From contig CBDICR010000005.1 of NCBI GenBank assembly GCA_965277425.1, forward strand, positions 558,001-622,000: a stretch of 64,000 nt of DNA, read 5' to 3'. This DNA comes from Poindextera sp965277425 (lineage in GTDB: Bacteria; Pseudomonadota; Alphaproteobacteria; Caulobacterales; Caulobacteraceae). The number at the start of each line of letters is the position of its first letter. Within the stretch, counting starts at the first letter, position 1. The notes beneath the pieces are model-generated. The model did not search any database and was not told the DNA's origin. It was given only the letters and a program-made list of their open reading frames with translations. This document shows, one piece after another, positions 40,787 to 49,603 of the stretch. A program made the position numbers and the translations under genes.

Positions 40787-42246
40787 CAGCCTCCTCCCTG
40801 TGCGGTCTGAATCGAAACGGCTGGCGCGAAGGCTCCATCGAGCGGCCGGCTGAAGGTCAGTACCAGATCGGGGCCGTCCCGGGTCATGGCGACAGGGCTG
40901 CCGTCGGCGAGCCGCCTGGCCTCGCCGGCGAGCGCCAAGTCCAGAACCCGCAGCCGCTCACCGCGTGGCGATCCCAGCACGATCAGATTCAGCCGCCCGC
41001 CGGCGCTGGTAAACCGCACCGGCAGCCCGTCCTCCGTAACCCCCTCGGCGCGCGTCCAAGGCCGGGCGCCATAGATCGCCTCGCCATTGGCGCGAAGCCA
41101 GGCCCCGAAAGCCTTCAGTCTCGCCGTCTGCGCCTCGGGAATCGTCCCGTTGGCCTGTGGCCCGACATTCAGCAAAAGGTTGCCGTTCTTCGACACGCCG
41201 TCGATGAAATCTCCCAGCAGAGTCTCGACGCTGGCGTAATCGGCTTCCGTGTCGTTCCGGTTGAAGCCGAACGAGTGGCTCATGCCGCGCGTCGCCTCCC
41301 ATTTCTTCACCTCGATATCGGCAAAGCGCGCATATTCCGGTGTACGGAAATCGCTGTGCGGCACGGGCGCGGGGATGATCCCGTCGAACGCGGCGGGATC
41401 GCGCGCGATCCGCGCCTTGATCCGCGCGTCCATGGCCTGGCGCGCCGTCTTGTGGCGTAGAGGGCTCTTGTCAGGATCCCCCGCCGTCCAGCGGTCGTTG
41501 ACCACCCCGTCGGGCACGGCGTTGTAATAGTCGGCGAACAGGCGATTCAGCCGCTCCTGCGGCGTCGGCCAGGAAATGTCGTTCCAGACCAGGCTGGGTG
41601 AATAGCGCTCGATCAGTTCGCGCACCTGGGCGTCGGCATAGTCCGGATAAGGCCCGCCCGGCGTCGAGCCCATGAAATCCGCCATGGTTCGCAACGGCTC
41701 CGGATTGAAGGTCCAGTCGATGCCGCCGGAGTAGTAGACGCCGAATCTCAAACCGGTCGCCCGCACCGCCGCGGCCAGTTCGCCGACGATATCGCGGGCG
41801 GTGAACCAGTCGGCGCGCGCAGAGTTGACCACCGCGCTCGGCCATAGGCAGAAGCCGTCGTGGTGTTTGGTGACCAGCACAACGTAGCGCGCGCCGGCGT
41901 CGCGGAAGCTTTCGGCCCAGGCCGCCGGATCCCAATCCTTCAGGCCCTCGACGAAGGGCGCCTTGAACGCCTCGTAGGGCTGGTCGCCATAGACCGCCTT
42001 GTGAAAGTCCGCCGACGGGGTTCCGGGCGCCTTGATCGCATTGGCGTACCATTCGGTATAGGGCGTCATGGCGATCGCGCGGTCATAGTCGCGCTTGAAC
42101 GCATCGGAGATGCCGCCGAGCCGCGCCGCGAATCCCGGTATGGCGAACAGCCCCCAATGGATGAACACGCCGAACTTGGCCTCGTCGTACCAGGACGGCA
42201 GCGGCCTGGCGTTCAGTGAGTCCAGATCGGCTGCGTATGGGGTCAT
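40786..42246 (-). CDS. GH29 alpha-L-fucosidase
   Basis: Glycoside hydrolase family 29, 486 aa. The N-terminal KFGVFIHWGLFAIPGFAAR, the KHHDGFCLWPS motif and the segment SLVWNDISWP are family hallmarks. The Asp of VWNDISWP corresponds to the nucleophile, and LLLNVGPQANGTIPEAQ is the conserved final barrel strand. A C-terminal beta-sandwich follows. There is no signal peptide, so it acts in the cytoplasm on imported fucosides. It lies 22 bases downstream of parB with GGAGGG before ATG, so it can be transcribed from the par operon. It is coupled to the SDR gene that follows. Confidence 0.9.
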   Translation of the reverse strand: MTPYAADLDSLNARPLPSWYDEAKFGVFIHWGLFAIPGFAARLGGISDAFKRDYDRAIAMTPYTEWYANAIKAPGTPSADFHKAVYGDQPYEAFKAPFVEGLKDWDPAAWAESFRDAGARYVVLVTKHHDGFCLWPSAVVNSARADWFTARDIVGELAAAVRATGLRFGVYYSGGIDWTFNPEPLRTMADFMGSTPGGPYPDYADAQVRELIERYSPSLVWNDISWPTPQERLNRLFADYYNAVPDGVVNDRWTAGDPDKSPLRHKTARQAMDARIKARIARDPAAFDGIIPAPVPHSDFRTPEYARFADIEVKKWEATRGMSHSFGFNRNDTEADYASVETLLGDFIDGVSKNGNLLLNVGPQANGTIPEAQTARLKAFGAWLRANGEAIYGARPWTRAEGVTEDGLPVRFTSAGGRLNLIVLGSPRGERLRVLDLALAGEARRLADGSPVAMTRDGPDLVLTFSRPLDGAFAPAVSIQTAQGGG

Positions 42247-42268
42247 GCGTCGCCCTCCGAGCCCCTGT

Positions 42269-43135
42269 TCACCCCCGCGTCAACCGCCGGCAAACATCAT
42301 CGAGCTGCTCCAACGTCTTGTAGCGGATGATCAGTTCGCCGCCGCCTCGGCGATGGGCGACCTCCACGGCCAGACCGAGCGTGCGGGCCAGGTCTTGCTC
42401 CAGCGCGCGGGTATCGGCGTCCTTGCGGGCGACGTCTTCGTCACGAGGCCTCTCGATGGCGCCGCCGGTCTGAACGCGGCGCGACAGAGCCTCGGCGGCC
42501 CGGACGCTGAGGCCTCGATTCAAAACCTGATGGGCCAGCGCGAGCGGATCGGCGGCGGCGGCGACGGCGCGGGCGTGGCCGGCGGAAAGCTTGCCCGCGC
42601 GCAACATGAGGACGACCGGCTCGGGCAGGTCGAGCAGGCGCACGCTGTTGGCGACGTGGCTGCGGCTTTTTCCCACGACGCGGGAGACGTCCTCCTGGGT
42701 ATGGCCGAACCGGTCCATCAGGGCGCGATAGGCGGTGGCTTCTTCAATGGGATTCAGGTCGGTGCGCTGGACGTTCTCGATGATGGCGATCTCGAGCGTC
42801 TCAAGATCGTCGAGTTCGCGCAAAACCACCGGGACGGTGGTCAGTCCGGCGATCTGGGCGGCGCGCCAGCGCCGCTCGCCGGCGACGATCTGATATTCAC
42901 CCGGCTGCTCCGGCGACGGGCGCACCAGGATGGGTTGCAGCACGCCCTTTTCGCGGATCGAGTCGGCCAGCATGGCCAGCTCGTCGCCGTCGAAGTCCAT
43001 GCGCGGCTGGCCGGCGTTGCGGTGGATCTGCTCGATGGGAATTTCGCGCTGGGCCGAGGCCGCGCCTTCGCCGGCGGCGGTGGCCTCGTCGAGCAGGGCC
43101 GACAGTCCCCGGCCAAGTCCCCGACGCTCGGTCAT
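42269..43135 (-). CDS. parB: Chromosome partitioning protein ParB
   Basis: ParB is the CTP-dependent clamp that loads at parS and spreads along the origin region. The 288-aa protein has the N-terminal linker with RGLGRGLSALL, the CTP motif GERRWR at 86-91 and ENVQR at 120-124. The helix-turn-helix (FGHTQEDVSRVVGKSRSHVANS, around 144-165) reads parS, and a C-terminal dimerisation domain completes it. Its start overlaps the parA stop. Two parS sites lie 3.4 kb away at 46509 and 46546. The accessory fucosidase gene follows its stop by 22 bases. Confidence 0.97.
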   Translation of the reverse strand: MTERRGLGRGLSALLDEATAAGEGAASAQREIPIEQIHRNAGQPRMDFDGDELAMLADSIREKGVLQPILVRPSPEQPGEYQIVAGERRWRAAQIAGLTTVPVVLRELDDLETLEIAIIENVQRTDLNPIEEATAYRALMDRFGHTQEDVSRVVGKSRSHVANSVRLLDLPEPVVLMLRAGKLSAGHARAVAAAADPLALAHQVLNRGLSVRAAEALSRRVQTGGAIERPRDEDVARKDADTRALEQDLARTLGLAVEVAHRRGGGELIIRYKTLEQLDDVCRRLTRG

Positions 43136-43950
43136 CAGGCCGCGACCCCGGTGCGGCGGGCCCGTTCACGGCTGACCACTTCGCGCGCCAGGTCGAGATA
43201 GGCCCGGGAGCCGGCGCATTTGAGGTCGTAGACCAGGACCGGCTTGCCGAAGGACGGCGCCTCGGAGACCCTTACATTGCGCGGGATCATGGTTTGATAG
43301 ACCTTGTCGCCAAAATGGGAGCGGACGTCGGCGGCGACCTGATCCGACAGGCGATTGCGCCGATCGTACATGGTGAGCACCAGTCCCTGGATTTCCAGGC
43401 GCGGGTTGAGGCTGCCGCGCACCAGCTCGACGGTGCGCATGAGTTGGGTGAGACCTTCCAGCGCGAAGAATTCACACTGCAGCGGCACCAGGATGGCGTC
43501 CGCCGCCGTCATGGCGTTAACGGTGAGCAGGTTGAGCGACGGCGGGCAATCGATCAGCACATAGGTGTAGGCCTGCGCGCCGCTGGCGACGCGCAGCGGT
43601 TGCAAAGCATCGCGCAGCCGAAAAGAGCGGCGCGAGGCGCTCGCCAGTTCGATTTCGGCGCCGGAGAGATCCGGGTCACAGCCAAGCAGATCAAGGCCGG
43701 GCAGGGCGGTGGGCCGAGCCGCCTCGGCGACCGCGGCGCCGTTGACCACCACGTCGTAGACCGTGCGCCGCGCGCCGCCGCGCGACATGCCCAGGCCGGT
43801 CGAGGCGTTGCCCTGCGGATCGAGGTCGATCAGCAATACGCGCTCGCCGACCGCGGCCAGGGCGGTGCCCAGGTTGATCGCGGTCGTGGTCTTACCGACC
43901 CCGCCCTTCTGGTTGGACACCGAAAGCACCCGAAGCGTGGAGTCAGGCAT
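43135..43950 (-). CDS. parA: Chromosome partitioning ATPase ParA
   Basis: ParA ATPase drives movement of ParB-bound origins to the cell pole. The 271-aa protein has the deviant Walker A KGGVGKTT at 15-22, then DLDPQGNAS, the CPPSLNLLTVNAM motif (YVLIDCPPSLN) and the basic C-terminus. It overlaps rsmG by eight bases and shares one base with the parB start. This parA is the chromosomal, non-plasmid type (no N-terminal helix-turn-helix). It belongs to the mnmE-mnmG-rsmG-parA-parB minus-strand operon close to the proposed origin. Confidence 0.97.
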   Translation of the reverse strand: MPDSTLRVLSVSNQKGGVGKTTTAINLGTALAAVGERVLLIDLDPQGNASTGLGMSRGGARRTVYDVVVNGAAVAEAARPTALPGLDLLGCDPDLSGAEIELASASRRSFRLRDALQPLRVASGAQAYTYVLIDCPPSLNLLTVNAMTAADAILVPLQCEFFALEGLTQLMRTVELVRGSLNPRLEIQGLVLTMYDRRNRLSDQVAADVRSHFGDKVYQTMIPRNVRVSEAPSFGKPVLVYDLKCAGSRAYLDLAREVVSRERARRTGVAA

Positions 43951-44584
43951 GCCTTAGCTTTCTCATCCTTACGATTCGGCCGCCGATGTGGCTCAGGCTG
44001 TCGATCAGTTCCGCCTCGAACCTCCAAGATATGGCGGCTGCCTCAAGCTCAACCACAACATCTTGGCCTTTCATGAATAGCCCGATCGCGCCTCGCCGCA
44101 GGTAGGGCTGAGCATAACGGAAAAGTTTGACCATGGGAGCGCAGGCGCGCGCGGCGACCACGTCAACGCTCATGTCGAGATCCTCGGCCCGTGCATGATG
44201 AACCGTCGCCGGCAGGGCCAGCGTCGCGACCACTTCTTCGAGAAATCGGCAACGCTTGGCCATACTCTCTATGAGATGGACCCTGGCGCCCGGTCGGCCC
44301 TTTAGGAAGATGGCCAGGACCAGGCCTGGAAATCCGGCGCCCGCCCCCAGATCGGCCCAGCGCAGAGCCTCCGGTTCGAGCCTGAGCAGCTGGACGCTGT
44401 CATAGGCGTGACGCAGCCAGAACTCGGCCAGCGCCGACGGCCCGACCAGATTCATCCGGGTGTTCCAATCGGCGAGGATCGTGCGAAACGACTCCAGATC
44501 GACCATCTGGGCGGCCACCGCCCCTGTCGCAGCCTGGAACTCGGCCGCGCCAAACGCTTGATCGACAAGGATTTCCTGGGTCAC
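43943..44584 (-). CDS. rsmG: 16S rRNA (guanine527-N7)-methyltransferase RsmG
   Basis: SAM-dependent methyltransferase (GidB) that makes m7G527 of 16S rRNA, 213 aa. The SAM motif is WADLGAGAGFPGLVLAIFL, LGAGAGFPG at 79-87. The family segment WNTRMNLVGPSALAEFWLRHAYDS and the C-terminal VVAARACAPMVKLFRYAQPYLRRG also match. It starts 3 bases after mnmG ends (ATG at 44584) and overlaps parA by 8 bases, so it is co-translated. Loss of this enzyme gives low-level streptomycin resistance in other bacteria. Confidence 0.96.
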   Translation of the reverse strand: MTQEILVDQAFGAAEFQAATGAVAAQMVDLESFRTILADWNTRMNLVGPSALAEFWLRHAYDSVQLLRLEPEALRWADLGAGAGFPGLVLAIFLKGRPGARVHLIESMAKRCRFLEEVVATLALPATVHHARAEDLDMSVDVVAARACAPMVKLFRYAQPYLRRGAIGLFMKGQDVVVELEAAAISWRFEAELIDSLSHIGGRIVRMRKLRHA

Positions 44585-44587
44585 GGA

Positions 44588-46453
44588 TCAGGCGGCGCGC
44601 GCACGACGCGCATGGGCGAGCAGGGCTGTCAGGGCTCCTGGCGTGACGCCTTCGATGCGTGAAGCCTGACCCAGGGTGCGCGGGCGGACGGCGCCGAGCT
44701 TTTCGCGCGCTTCGGCCGAAAGGCCGCCGACGCCGGCATAGTCGAGGTCGTCCGGAAGAGTAAGATCCTCGTCCTTGCGAAAAGCGACGACGTCGGCGGC
44801 TTGGCGGTCGAGATAGCCGGCATAGGCCGCCTCGATCGCGATCTGTTCGGCCGCAAAGGCCGGCCAGTCCGCCAGTTCCGGCCATACCCGCGCCAGATCG
44901 GAAAGGCCGACGCCCGGGCAGGCGAGCAACTGCACCACATCGCGGCGCTGGCCGTCGGCCTTGACGGTCAAGCCGGCGCGGCCGGCCTCGGTCGGGGTCA
45001 GCTGCAATGCATGAGCACGGGTGCGAATTGCGTCCAGGATCGAGGCCTTGGCGGTAAAGGCTCGCGCGCGGTCGACGCCGACGCAGCCCAGCGAAATCCC
45101 GCGCGCGGTCACACGCTGGTCGGCATTGTCGGCCCGCAGTGTGAGGCGAAACTCGGCGCGGCTGGTGAACATCCGGTAGGGCTCGGTCACGCCGCGGGTG
45201 ACCAGATCGTCGATCATCACCCCCAGATAGGCCTCGTCGCGGGCGAAGACCGCCGGCGCGGCGCCGCAGACGGCGCGGGCTGCGTTCAGTCCGGCGATCA
45301 GGCCCTGGCCGGCCGCCTCCTCGTAGCCCGTCGTCCCATTGATCTGGCCAGCCATGTAAAGGCCGGGCAAGCGCTTGACCTCCAGTGAAGGGGATAGCTC
45401 GCGCGGGTCGACATAGTCGTATTCGATCGCATAGCCGTAACGCTTGATCGCTACGGCTTCGAGTCCCGGAATCGTCCGGATGAAACGATCCTGGGTCTCC
45501 TCGGAGACCGAGGTGGATATGCCATTCGGATAGACCGTGTCGTCGTCGCGGCCTTCCGGCTCAAGGAAGACCTGGTGGCTGGTCTTGTCCGCGAAACGGA
45601 CCACCTTGTCCTCGATCGACGGGCAATAGCGAGGCCCCCGACCCAGCGCCCGGCCACCATAGACCGCTGATTCCGTCAGGCGTTCGGCGATGATGGCGTG
45701 GGTTGCCGGCGTGGTCCAGGTGACGCCGCAGGCGACCTGCGGCCGATCGACCGACTCGGTCATGAAGGAGAAGGGAACAGGATCGGCGTCGCCGGCCTGT
45801 GTCTGTAGCCGACTCCACGCGATGGTGCGGCCATCCAGCCGCGCCGGCGTGCCGGTTTTCAGCCGGCCCATCCGCAAATCCAGCGCATAAAGGCGCTCGG
45901 CCAGGCCGATGGCGGGCGCATCGCCGATCCGCCCGGCGGGCGTACGTGTTTCGCCGCGATGAATGACGCCGCGCAAAAACGTGCCTGTCGTCAGCACCAC
46001 GGCGCCGCCGAGCCAGCGTCGGCCGTTGGCGTCTTCGACCCCGGCGATGCGGCCATTTGTGACGATCAAGTCCTCGACGGCCGCCGCGGCCACGGTAAGC
46101 CCGACTTGCCGGGCCAGCGACCGCTGCATGGCGGCGCGATAGACCGCGCGGTCGATCTGGGCGCGAGGGCCGCGCACGGCCGGGCCCTTGGAGCGGTTCA
46201 GCATGCGGAACTGGATGCCAGCCTCGTCGGCCAAGCGCGCCATCAGCCCGTCGAGGGCATCGATCTCGCGCACCAAATGCCCCTTGCCCAGACCTCCGAT
46301 CGCCGGATTGCAGGACATTTCGCCAATGGTCTCGACCTTGTGCGTCAGCAAAAGGGTGCGCGCGCCGGTGCGCGCGGCGGCTGCCGCGGCTTCACAGCCG
46401 GCGTGGCCGCCGCCGATGACAATGACATCCCAATGGGTTGATGACGCGGACAT
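44588..46453 (-). CDS. mnmG: tRNA U34 5-carboxymethylaminomethyl synthesis enzyme MnmG
   Basis: MnmG (GidA) is a FAD enzyme that with MnmE modifies wobble U34. About 621 aa. The FAD motif DVIVIGGGHAGCEAA begins at about residue 9. The family segment EIGPRYCPSIEDK appears here as GRGPRYCPSIEDK, with the helical C-terminal domain that binds MnmE. I start at ATG 46453 (MSASSTHWDV). The frame is open upstream through the parS site, giving an alternative start, MFHVKQ, at 46525 in which parS itself is translated; the extra 24 residues have no homology. Part of the mnmE-parB operon. Confidence 0.96.
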   Translation of the reverse strand: MSASSTHWDVIVIGGGHAGCEAAAAAARTGARTLLLTHKVETIGEMSCNPAIGGLGKGHLVREIDALDGLMARLADEAGIQFRMLNRSKGPAVRGPRAQIDRAVYRAAMQRSLARQVGLTVAAAAVEDLIVTNGRIAGVEDANGRRWLGGAVVLTTGTFLRGVIHRGETRTPAGRIGDAPAIGLAERLYALDLRMGRLKTGTPARLDGRTIAWSRLQTQAGDADPVPFSFMTESVDRPQVACGVTWTTPATHAIIAERLTESAVYGGRALGRGPRYCPSIEDKVVRFADKTSHQVFLEPEGRDDDTVYPNGISTSVSEETQDRFIRTIPGLEAVAIKRYGYAIEYDYVDPRELSPSLEVKRLPGLYMAGQINGTTGYEEAAGQGLIAGLNAARAVCGAAPAVFARDEAYLGVMIDDLVTRGVTEPYRMFTSRAEFRLTLRADNADQRVTARGISLGCVGVDRARAFTAKASILDAIRTRAHALQLTPTEAGRAGLTVKADGQRRDVVQLLACPGVGLSDLARVWPELADWPAFAAEQIAIEAAYAGYLDRQAADVVAFRKDEDLTLPDDLDYAGVGGLSAEAREKLGAVRPRTLGQASRIEGVTPGALTALLAHARRARAA

Positions 46454-46508
46454 GGCGACCCAAAAGCGCCGTCTCTCGGCGCCGGTCCTTATAACCGCGC
46501 TCGGGCGT

Positions 46509-46524
46509 TGTTTCACGTGAAACA
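46509..46524. other. parS centromere site 1
   Basis: TGTTTCACGTGAAACA, a perfect 16-bp palindrome identical to the bacterial parS consensus, in the mnmE-mnmG intergenic region. It is the binding site for the ParB encoded 3.4 kb away. It lies about 7.3 kb from the proposed origin, similar to the roughly 8 kb spacing described in Caulobacter. Confidence 0.93.
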
Positions 46525-46545
46525 TTGCCGGCGGCGTCGACCCGA

Positions 46546-46561
46546 TGTTTCACGTGAAACA
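46546..46561. other. parS centromere site 2
   Basis: A second perfect TGTTTCACGTGAAACA. Start-to-start spacing from the first is 37 bp, and the site ends 2 bases before the mnmE stop codon. The tandem pair probably forms the ParB loading zone. Confidence 0.93.
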
Positions 46562-46563
46562 TC

Positions 46564-47919
46564 TCATTTGCCGATGCAGAACTTGGCGAACACCCGATCC
46601 AAAATGTCTTCCGGATCGACGCGGCCGGTCACCCTGGCCAGGCTGCGGGCCGCGAGCCGCGCATCCTCCGCCGCCAACTCGACCTCGATGGGATCGGTCA
46701 GCGCCCGCCGCGCCCGGTTTAAATGCCCTAGCGCCGCCATAAGGTCTTGCCGATGACGCGCCCGCGTCGCGGCGGGAAAGTCGCCGCCGGAGAGCGATCG
46801 AACAACCCGCGCGATCAGTTGTTCCCGCAACTGGGCCAGACCCGCGCCGTTGGTCACGGACATATCGACGACGGCGAGGTTGCAGCCCGCCGCCCAGGCG
46901 CCGACCGCCGCGCCCGCCGGCAGCGGCGCCAGATCCCGCTTGTTGAGCACGCAGATGTCCGCCGCCCGGGCGAAAACCGCCGCCTCGCGCCAGCGCTCGT
47001 CCCTGGCGGCGGCATCGACGACGACCAGCCGAAGATCGGCGGCGTCCGCAAGGGCCGCGGCGCGGCGCACGCCCTCCGCCTCCACCGCGCTTTTCGGCCC
47101 GCGCAGGCCCGCCGTGTCGCCGATCAGCACCCGATAGCCCGCCAGATTGAGCGCCACCTCGATGACATCGCGGGTCGTGCCCGGCCTGGGCGTGACAATG
47201 GCGGCGTCGCGGCCAGCCAGAGCGTTGAACAGGCTCGACTTGCCCGCATTCGGCGCGCCAATCAGGGCGATGCGGAAGCCCTCGCGCACGCGCTCGCCGC
47301 GCTCGCCCTCGGCCAGCGCCGCGTCGATCTCTTCGGCGACCTGCGCCATCAGCGGCGCGGCGCCCCGCGCCATCTCGGCGGGCAGGTCTTCATCGGGAAA
47401 GTCGACCGCCGCCTCGAGCAAGGCCAGCGCTTCGATCAGCGCTTCACGCCAGGCGGCATGGCGGCGCGCCAGCTCGCCGTCGAGCTGGGCCAGGGCCTGG
47501 CGCCGCTGCGCGTCGGTTTCCGCCTCGACCAGATCGCCGATCGCCTCGGCCTGACTGAGATCAAGCTTGCCGGCTTCGAACGCCCGTCGGGTGAATTCTC
47601 CCGGCTGCGCCAACCGCAGGCCCAAGGCGAGCAAGGCCTCGGTCACGCCGTCGATCACCGCGGCGCCGCCATGAAGATGCAGTTCGGCGACGTCCTCGCC
47701 GGTATAGCTGCGCGGCCCTGGAAACCAGAGCACCAAAGCCTGGTCCAAAGGCGCTTGGTCGCCCGGCCGCCTCAGGGTTCGCAGACCCGGGCGGCGGGTC
47801 TTCGGGGACGCGCCGGTCAGCGCCTGCAGCACGGCGGCTGTCCGAGGCCCGGAGAGCCGCACGATAGCCACGGCCGCGCGGCCAGGCGCGCTGGCCAGCG
47901 CGAAGATGGTCTCGGCCAT
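46564..47919 (-). CDS. mnmE: tRNA modification GTPase MnmE
   Basis: MnmE (TrmE) is the GTPase partner of MnmG, 451 aa. The N-terminal tetrahydrofolate domain starts TIFALASAPGRAAVAIVRLSG. The central helical domain follows, then the G domain with G1 GAPNAGKS at 221-228, the switch region RDVIEVALNL and DTAGL, and NKRD. The C-terminal signature FCIGK closes the protein with the Cys required for activity. It lies between the DUF6489 gene (6 bases) and the parS pair. A normal-length, complete gene. Confidence 0.97.
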   Translation of the reverse strand: MAETIFALASAPGRAAVAIVRLSGPRTAAVLQALTGASPKTRRPGLRTLRRPGDQAPLDQALVLWFPGPRSYTGEDVAELHLHGGAAVIDGVTEALLALGLRLAQPGEFTRRAFEAGKLDLSQAEAIGDLVEAETDAQRRQALAQLDGELARRHAAWREALIEALALLEAAVDFPDEDLPAEMARGAAPLMAQVAEEIDAALAEGERGERVREGFRIALIGAPNAGKSSLFNALAGRDAAIVTPRPGTTRDVIEVALNLAGYRVLIGDTAGLRGPKSAVEAEGVRRAAALADAADLRLVVVDAAARDERWREAAVFARAADICVLNKRDLAPLPAGAAVGAWAAGCNLAVVDMSVTNGAGLAQLREQLIARVVRSLSGGDFPAATRARHRQDLMAALGHLNRARRALTDPIEVELAAEDARLAARSLARVTGRVDPEDILDRVFAKFCIGK

Positions 47920-47925
47920 CAGGCC

Positions 47926-48156
47926 TCAGCGCTTGGGGCCGGCGGCGGCCATCAACTTGGCGAACTGCTCCTGCGCCGCGCCGCCAAAGGCCAGCCAGTT
48001 CTTCATCAGTTCCTCGGGCTGCAGGGCGGCCATGTTGGCGCTCATGCGATTCTGCATCTCGCTGACCAGCTTTTCGTTCAAGCTCGCCACGTCCGGCAGT
48101 CCGAGCGCCGCGCGCGCCTCCTGAGGCGTACAGTCCACCTCGATCGTCACCTTCAT
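47926..48156 (-). CDS. DUF6489 family protein
   Basis: Small acidic protein of 76 aa. The N-terminus MKVTIEVDCTPQEARAALGLPDVASLNEKLVSEMQNRM is typical of the DUF6489 family found in alphaproteobacteria, ending with a helix (KNWLAFGGAAQEQFAKLMAAAG). The family has no known function. It precedes mnmE by 6 bases and is probably the first gene of the mnmE-parB operon. GAGGGTTCGAAG before ATG is a plausible ribosome site. Confidence in family is moderate. Confidence 0.75.
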   Translation of the reverse strand: MKVTIEVDCTPQEARAALGLPDVASLNEKLVSEMQNRMSANMAALQPEELMKNWLAFGGAAQEQFAKLMAAAGPKR

Positions 48157-48252
48157 CTTCGAACCCTCCGCTTGCCCACGATTTTGTTATGGGCCTTTGC
48201 TCCGCCGCGAGACTAGTAGCAATCCGACCTCCGTTTTTCGAGATCAGATCCC

Positions 48253-48951
48253 ATGCCGCAGTTAACTCTAAGCGTTACAACGCCCGACGGCGCATTCGGA
48301 GCCTATGTCGCCGCTCCCGCAAGCTCGCCAGCGCCCGCCATCGTCGTGATCCAGGAGATTTTCGGCGTCAACGCGGTGATGCGCCAGATCACCGACCAGT
48401 TCGCCGCCCAGGGCTATCTGGCCGTCTGTCCCGACCTCTTCTGGCGCATCGAACCGGAAATCGACATCACCGACCACAGCGAGGCCGAGTGGAAACGAGC
48501 CTTCGAACTCTTCAATGCCTTCGATGTCGAAGCCGGGCTCAAGGACATCGAAACGACCATCGAGACGATCCGCAAGGACCGGCGCTGCAACGGAAAGGTC
48601 GGCGCGGTCGGCTTCTGCCTCGGCGGCCTGCTGGCCTATCTGACCGGTGTTCGCACGGACGCGGACGCCGCCGTCGGCTATTACGGCGTCGGCATCGAGC
48701 GCTACACCGCCGAGGCCGACAAGCTGGTCAATCCGCTCATGCTGCATATCGCCGAAGAGGATCAGTTTACGCCCAAGCCGGCGCGGGATCTGATCCTGGC
48801 GGCGCTGAAGAACCATCCGCAAATCGAGATTCACACCTATCCGGGCCGCGATCATGCCTTTGCGCGGCCGGGCGGCGAGCATTATGACGCCGCCGACGCG
48901 GCGCTGGCGCAAAGCCGCACGCTCGACTTCTTCAAGCGCACCCTGGGCTGA
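48253..48951 (+). CDS. Dienelactone hydrolase family protein
   Basis: A canonical cytoplasmic DLH, 232 aa. VVIQEIFGVNAVMRQITDQFA carries the conserved Glu next to the active site. The nucleophile motif is AVGFCLGGLLAY with Cys, the acid is AEEDQFTPK and the His is GRDHAFARPGGEHYD. These match carboxymethylenebutenolidase, though no chlorocatechol pathway is here, so the substrate is unknown. It is divergent from the DUF6489 gene (96 bases between), the only + strand gene within the otherwise minus-strand 40-54 kb region, and is convergent with the GST gene. Confidence 0.9.
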   Translation: MPQLTLSVTTPDGAFGAYVAAPASSPAPAIVVIQEIFGVNAVMRQITDQFAAQGYLAVCPDLFWRIEPEIDITDHSEAEWKRAFELFNAFDVEAGLKDIETTIETIRKDRRCNGKVGAVGFCLGGLLAYLTGVRTDADAAVGYYGVGIERYTAEADKLVNPLMLHIAEEDQFTPKPARDLILAALKNHPQIEIHTYPGRDHAFARPGGEHYDAADAALAQSRTLDFFKRTLG

Positions 48952-48984
48952 CCCAAGACCGGACCCGCCTCTGGCGCCTGAAGC

Positions 48985-49587
48985 CTATTTGCCGATAGCG
49001 ATTTGATAGGCGGGCCTGGCCCTTACGCGCGTCCAATAGTCGGCGACAGGCGCCGGATAGTCGTCGGCCAGGCCGAGCGAGGCGCCCATGTTCAGGGGGT
49101 AGACCACCGAGATGTCCGCCGCGGTGAAGGCCTCGCCGGCCAGGTGAGGACTTTCGCTCAGGCGTCCCGTCAGCGCCTTGACCCGGCGGCTGAACAGGGT
49201 GCGGCAAAGGCCGGCGGTGAAATTGTCCTTCTGATCATCTGGCGCGAGAAACCGCGTGCCGACCAGCGGATTGAGAAAGGCCGAGAGCGAGCCTTCGCCA
49301 TAGATCAGGTACTGCAGATAGAGCGGGTAGGTCGGATCGGCCGCCGCCGGCGCCAGCGGCGTCGGCCCATGGCGGGCGGCGAGATATTGCAGGATGGCCA
49401 CAGATTCCGACATGGCCACATCGCCGTCAACGATCGCCGGCAGGGCCCGAGCCGGGTTGACCGCGATGAATTCCGGGCTGGAGCGGCCAATGGCTTCAGC
49501 CATAAACTCATAGTCGAGGCCCATCTCCTCGGCCATCCAGATCACTCGAAGCGAGCGGCTGCCGCTCGCATGAAAGATCTTGATCAT
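48985..49587 (-). CDS. Glutathione S-transferase family protein
   Basis: Cytosolic GST-fold protein, 200 aa. The thioredoxin-like half begins MIKIFHASGSRSLRVIWMAEEMGLDYEF with a probable active-site Ser (SGSRSLR). VNPARALPAIVDGDVAMSESVAILQYL carries the glutathione-binding P-A-I cis-Pro and E-S pair, and the helical C-terminal half follows (AGEAFTAADISVVYPL). It conjugates or reduces substrates using glutathione; specificity is unknown. It lies 16 bases downstream of rho on the same strand. The start is ATG 49587. Confidence 0.9.
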   Translation of the reverse strand: MIKIFHASGSRSLRVIWMAEEMGLDYEFMAEAIGRSSPEFIAVNPARALPAIVDGDVAMSESVAILQYLAARHGPTPLAPAAADPTYPLYLQYLIYGEGSLSAFLNPLVGTRFLAPDDQKDNFTAGLCRTLFSRRVKALTGRLSESPHLAGEAFTAADISVVYPLNMGASLGLADDYPAPVADYWTRVRARPAYQIAIGK

Positions 49588-49603
49588 CGCCCAGCCGTGG
49601 ATA

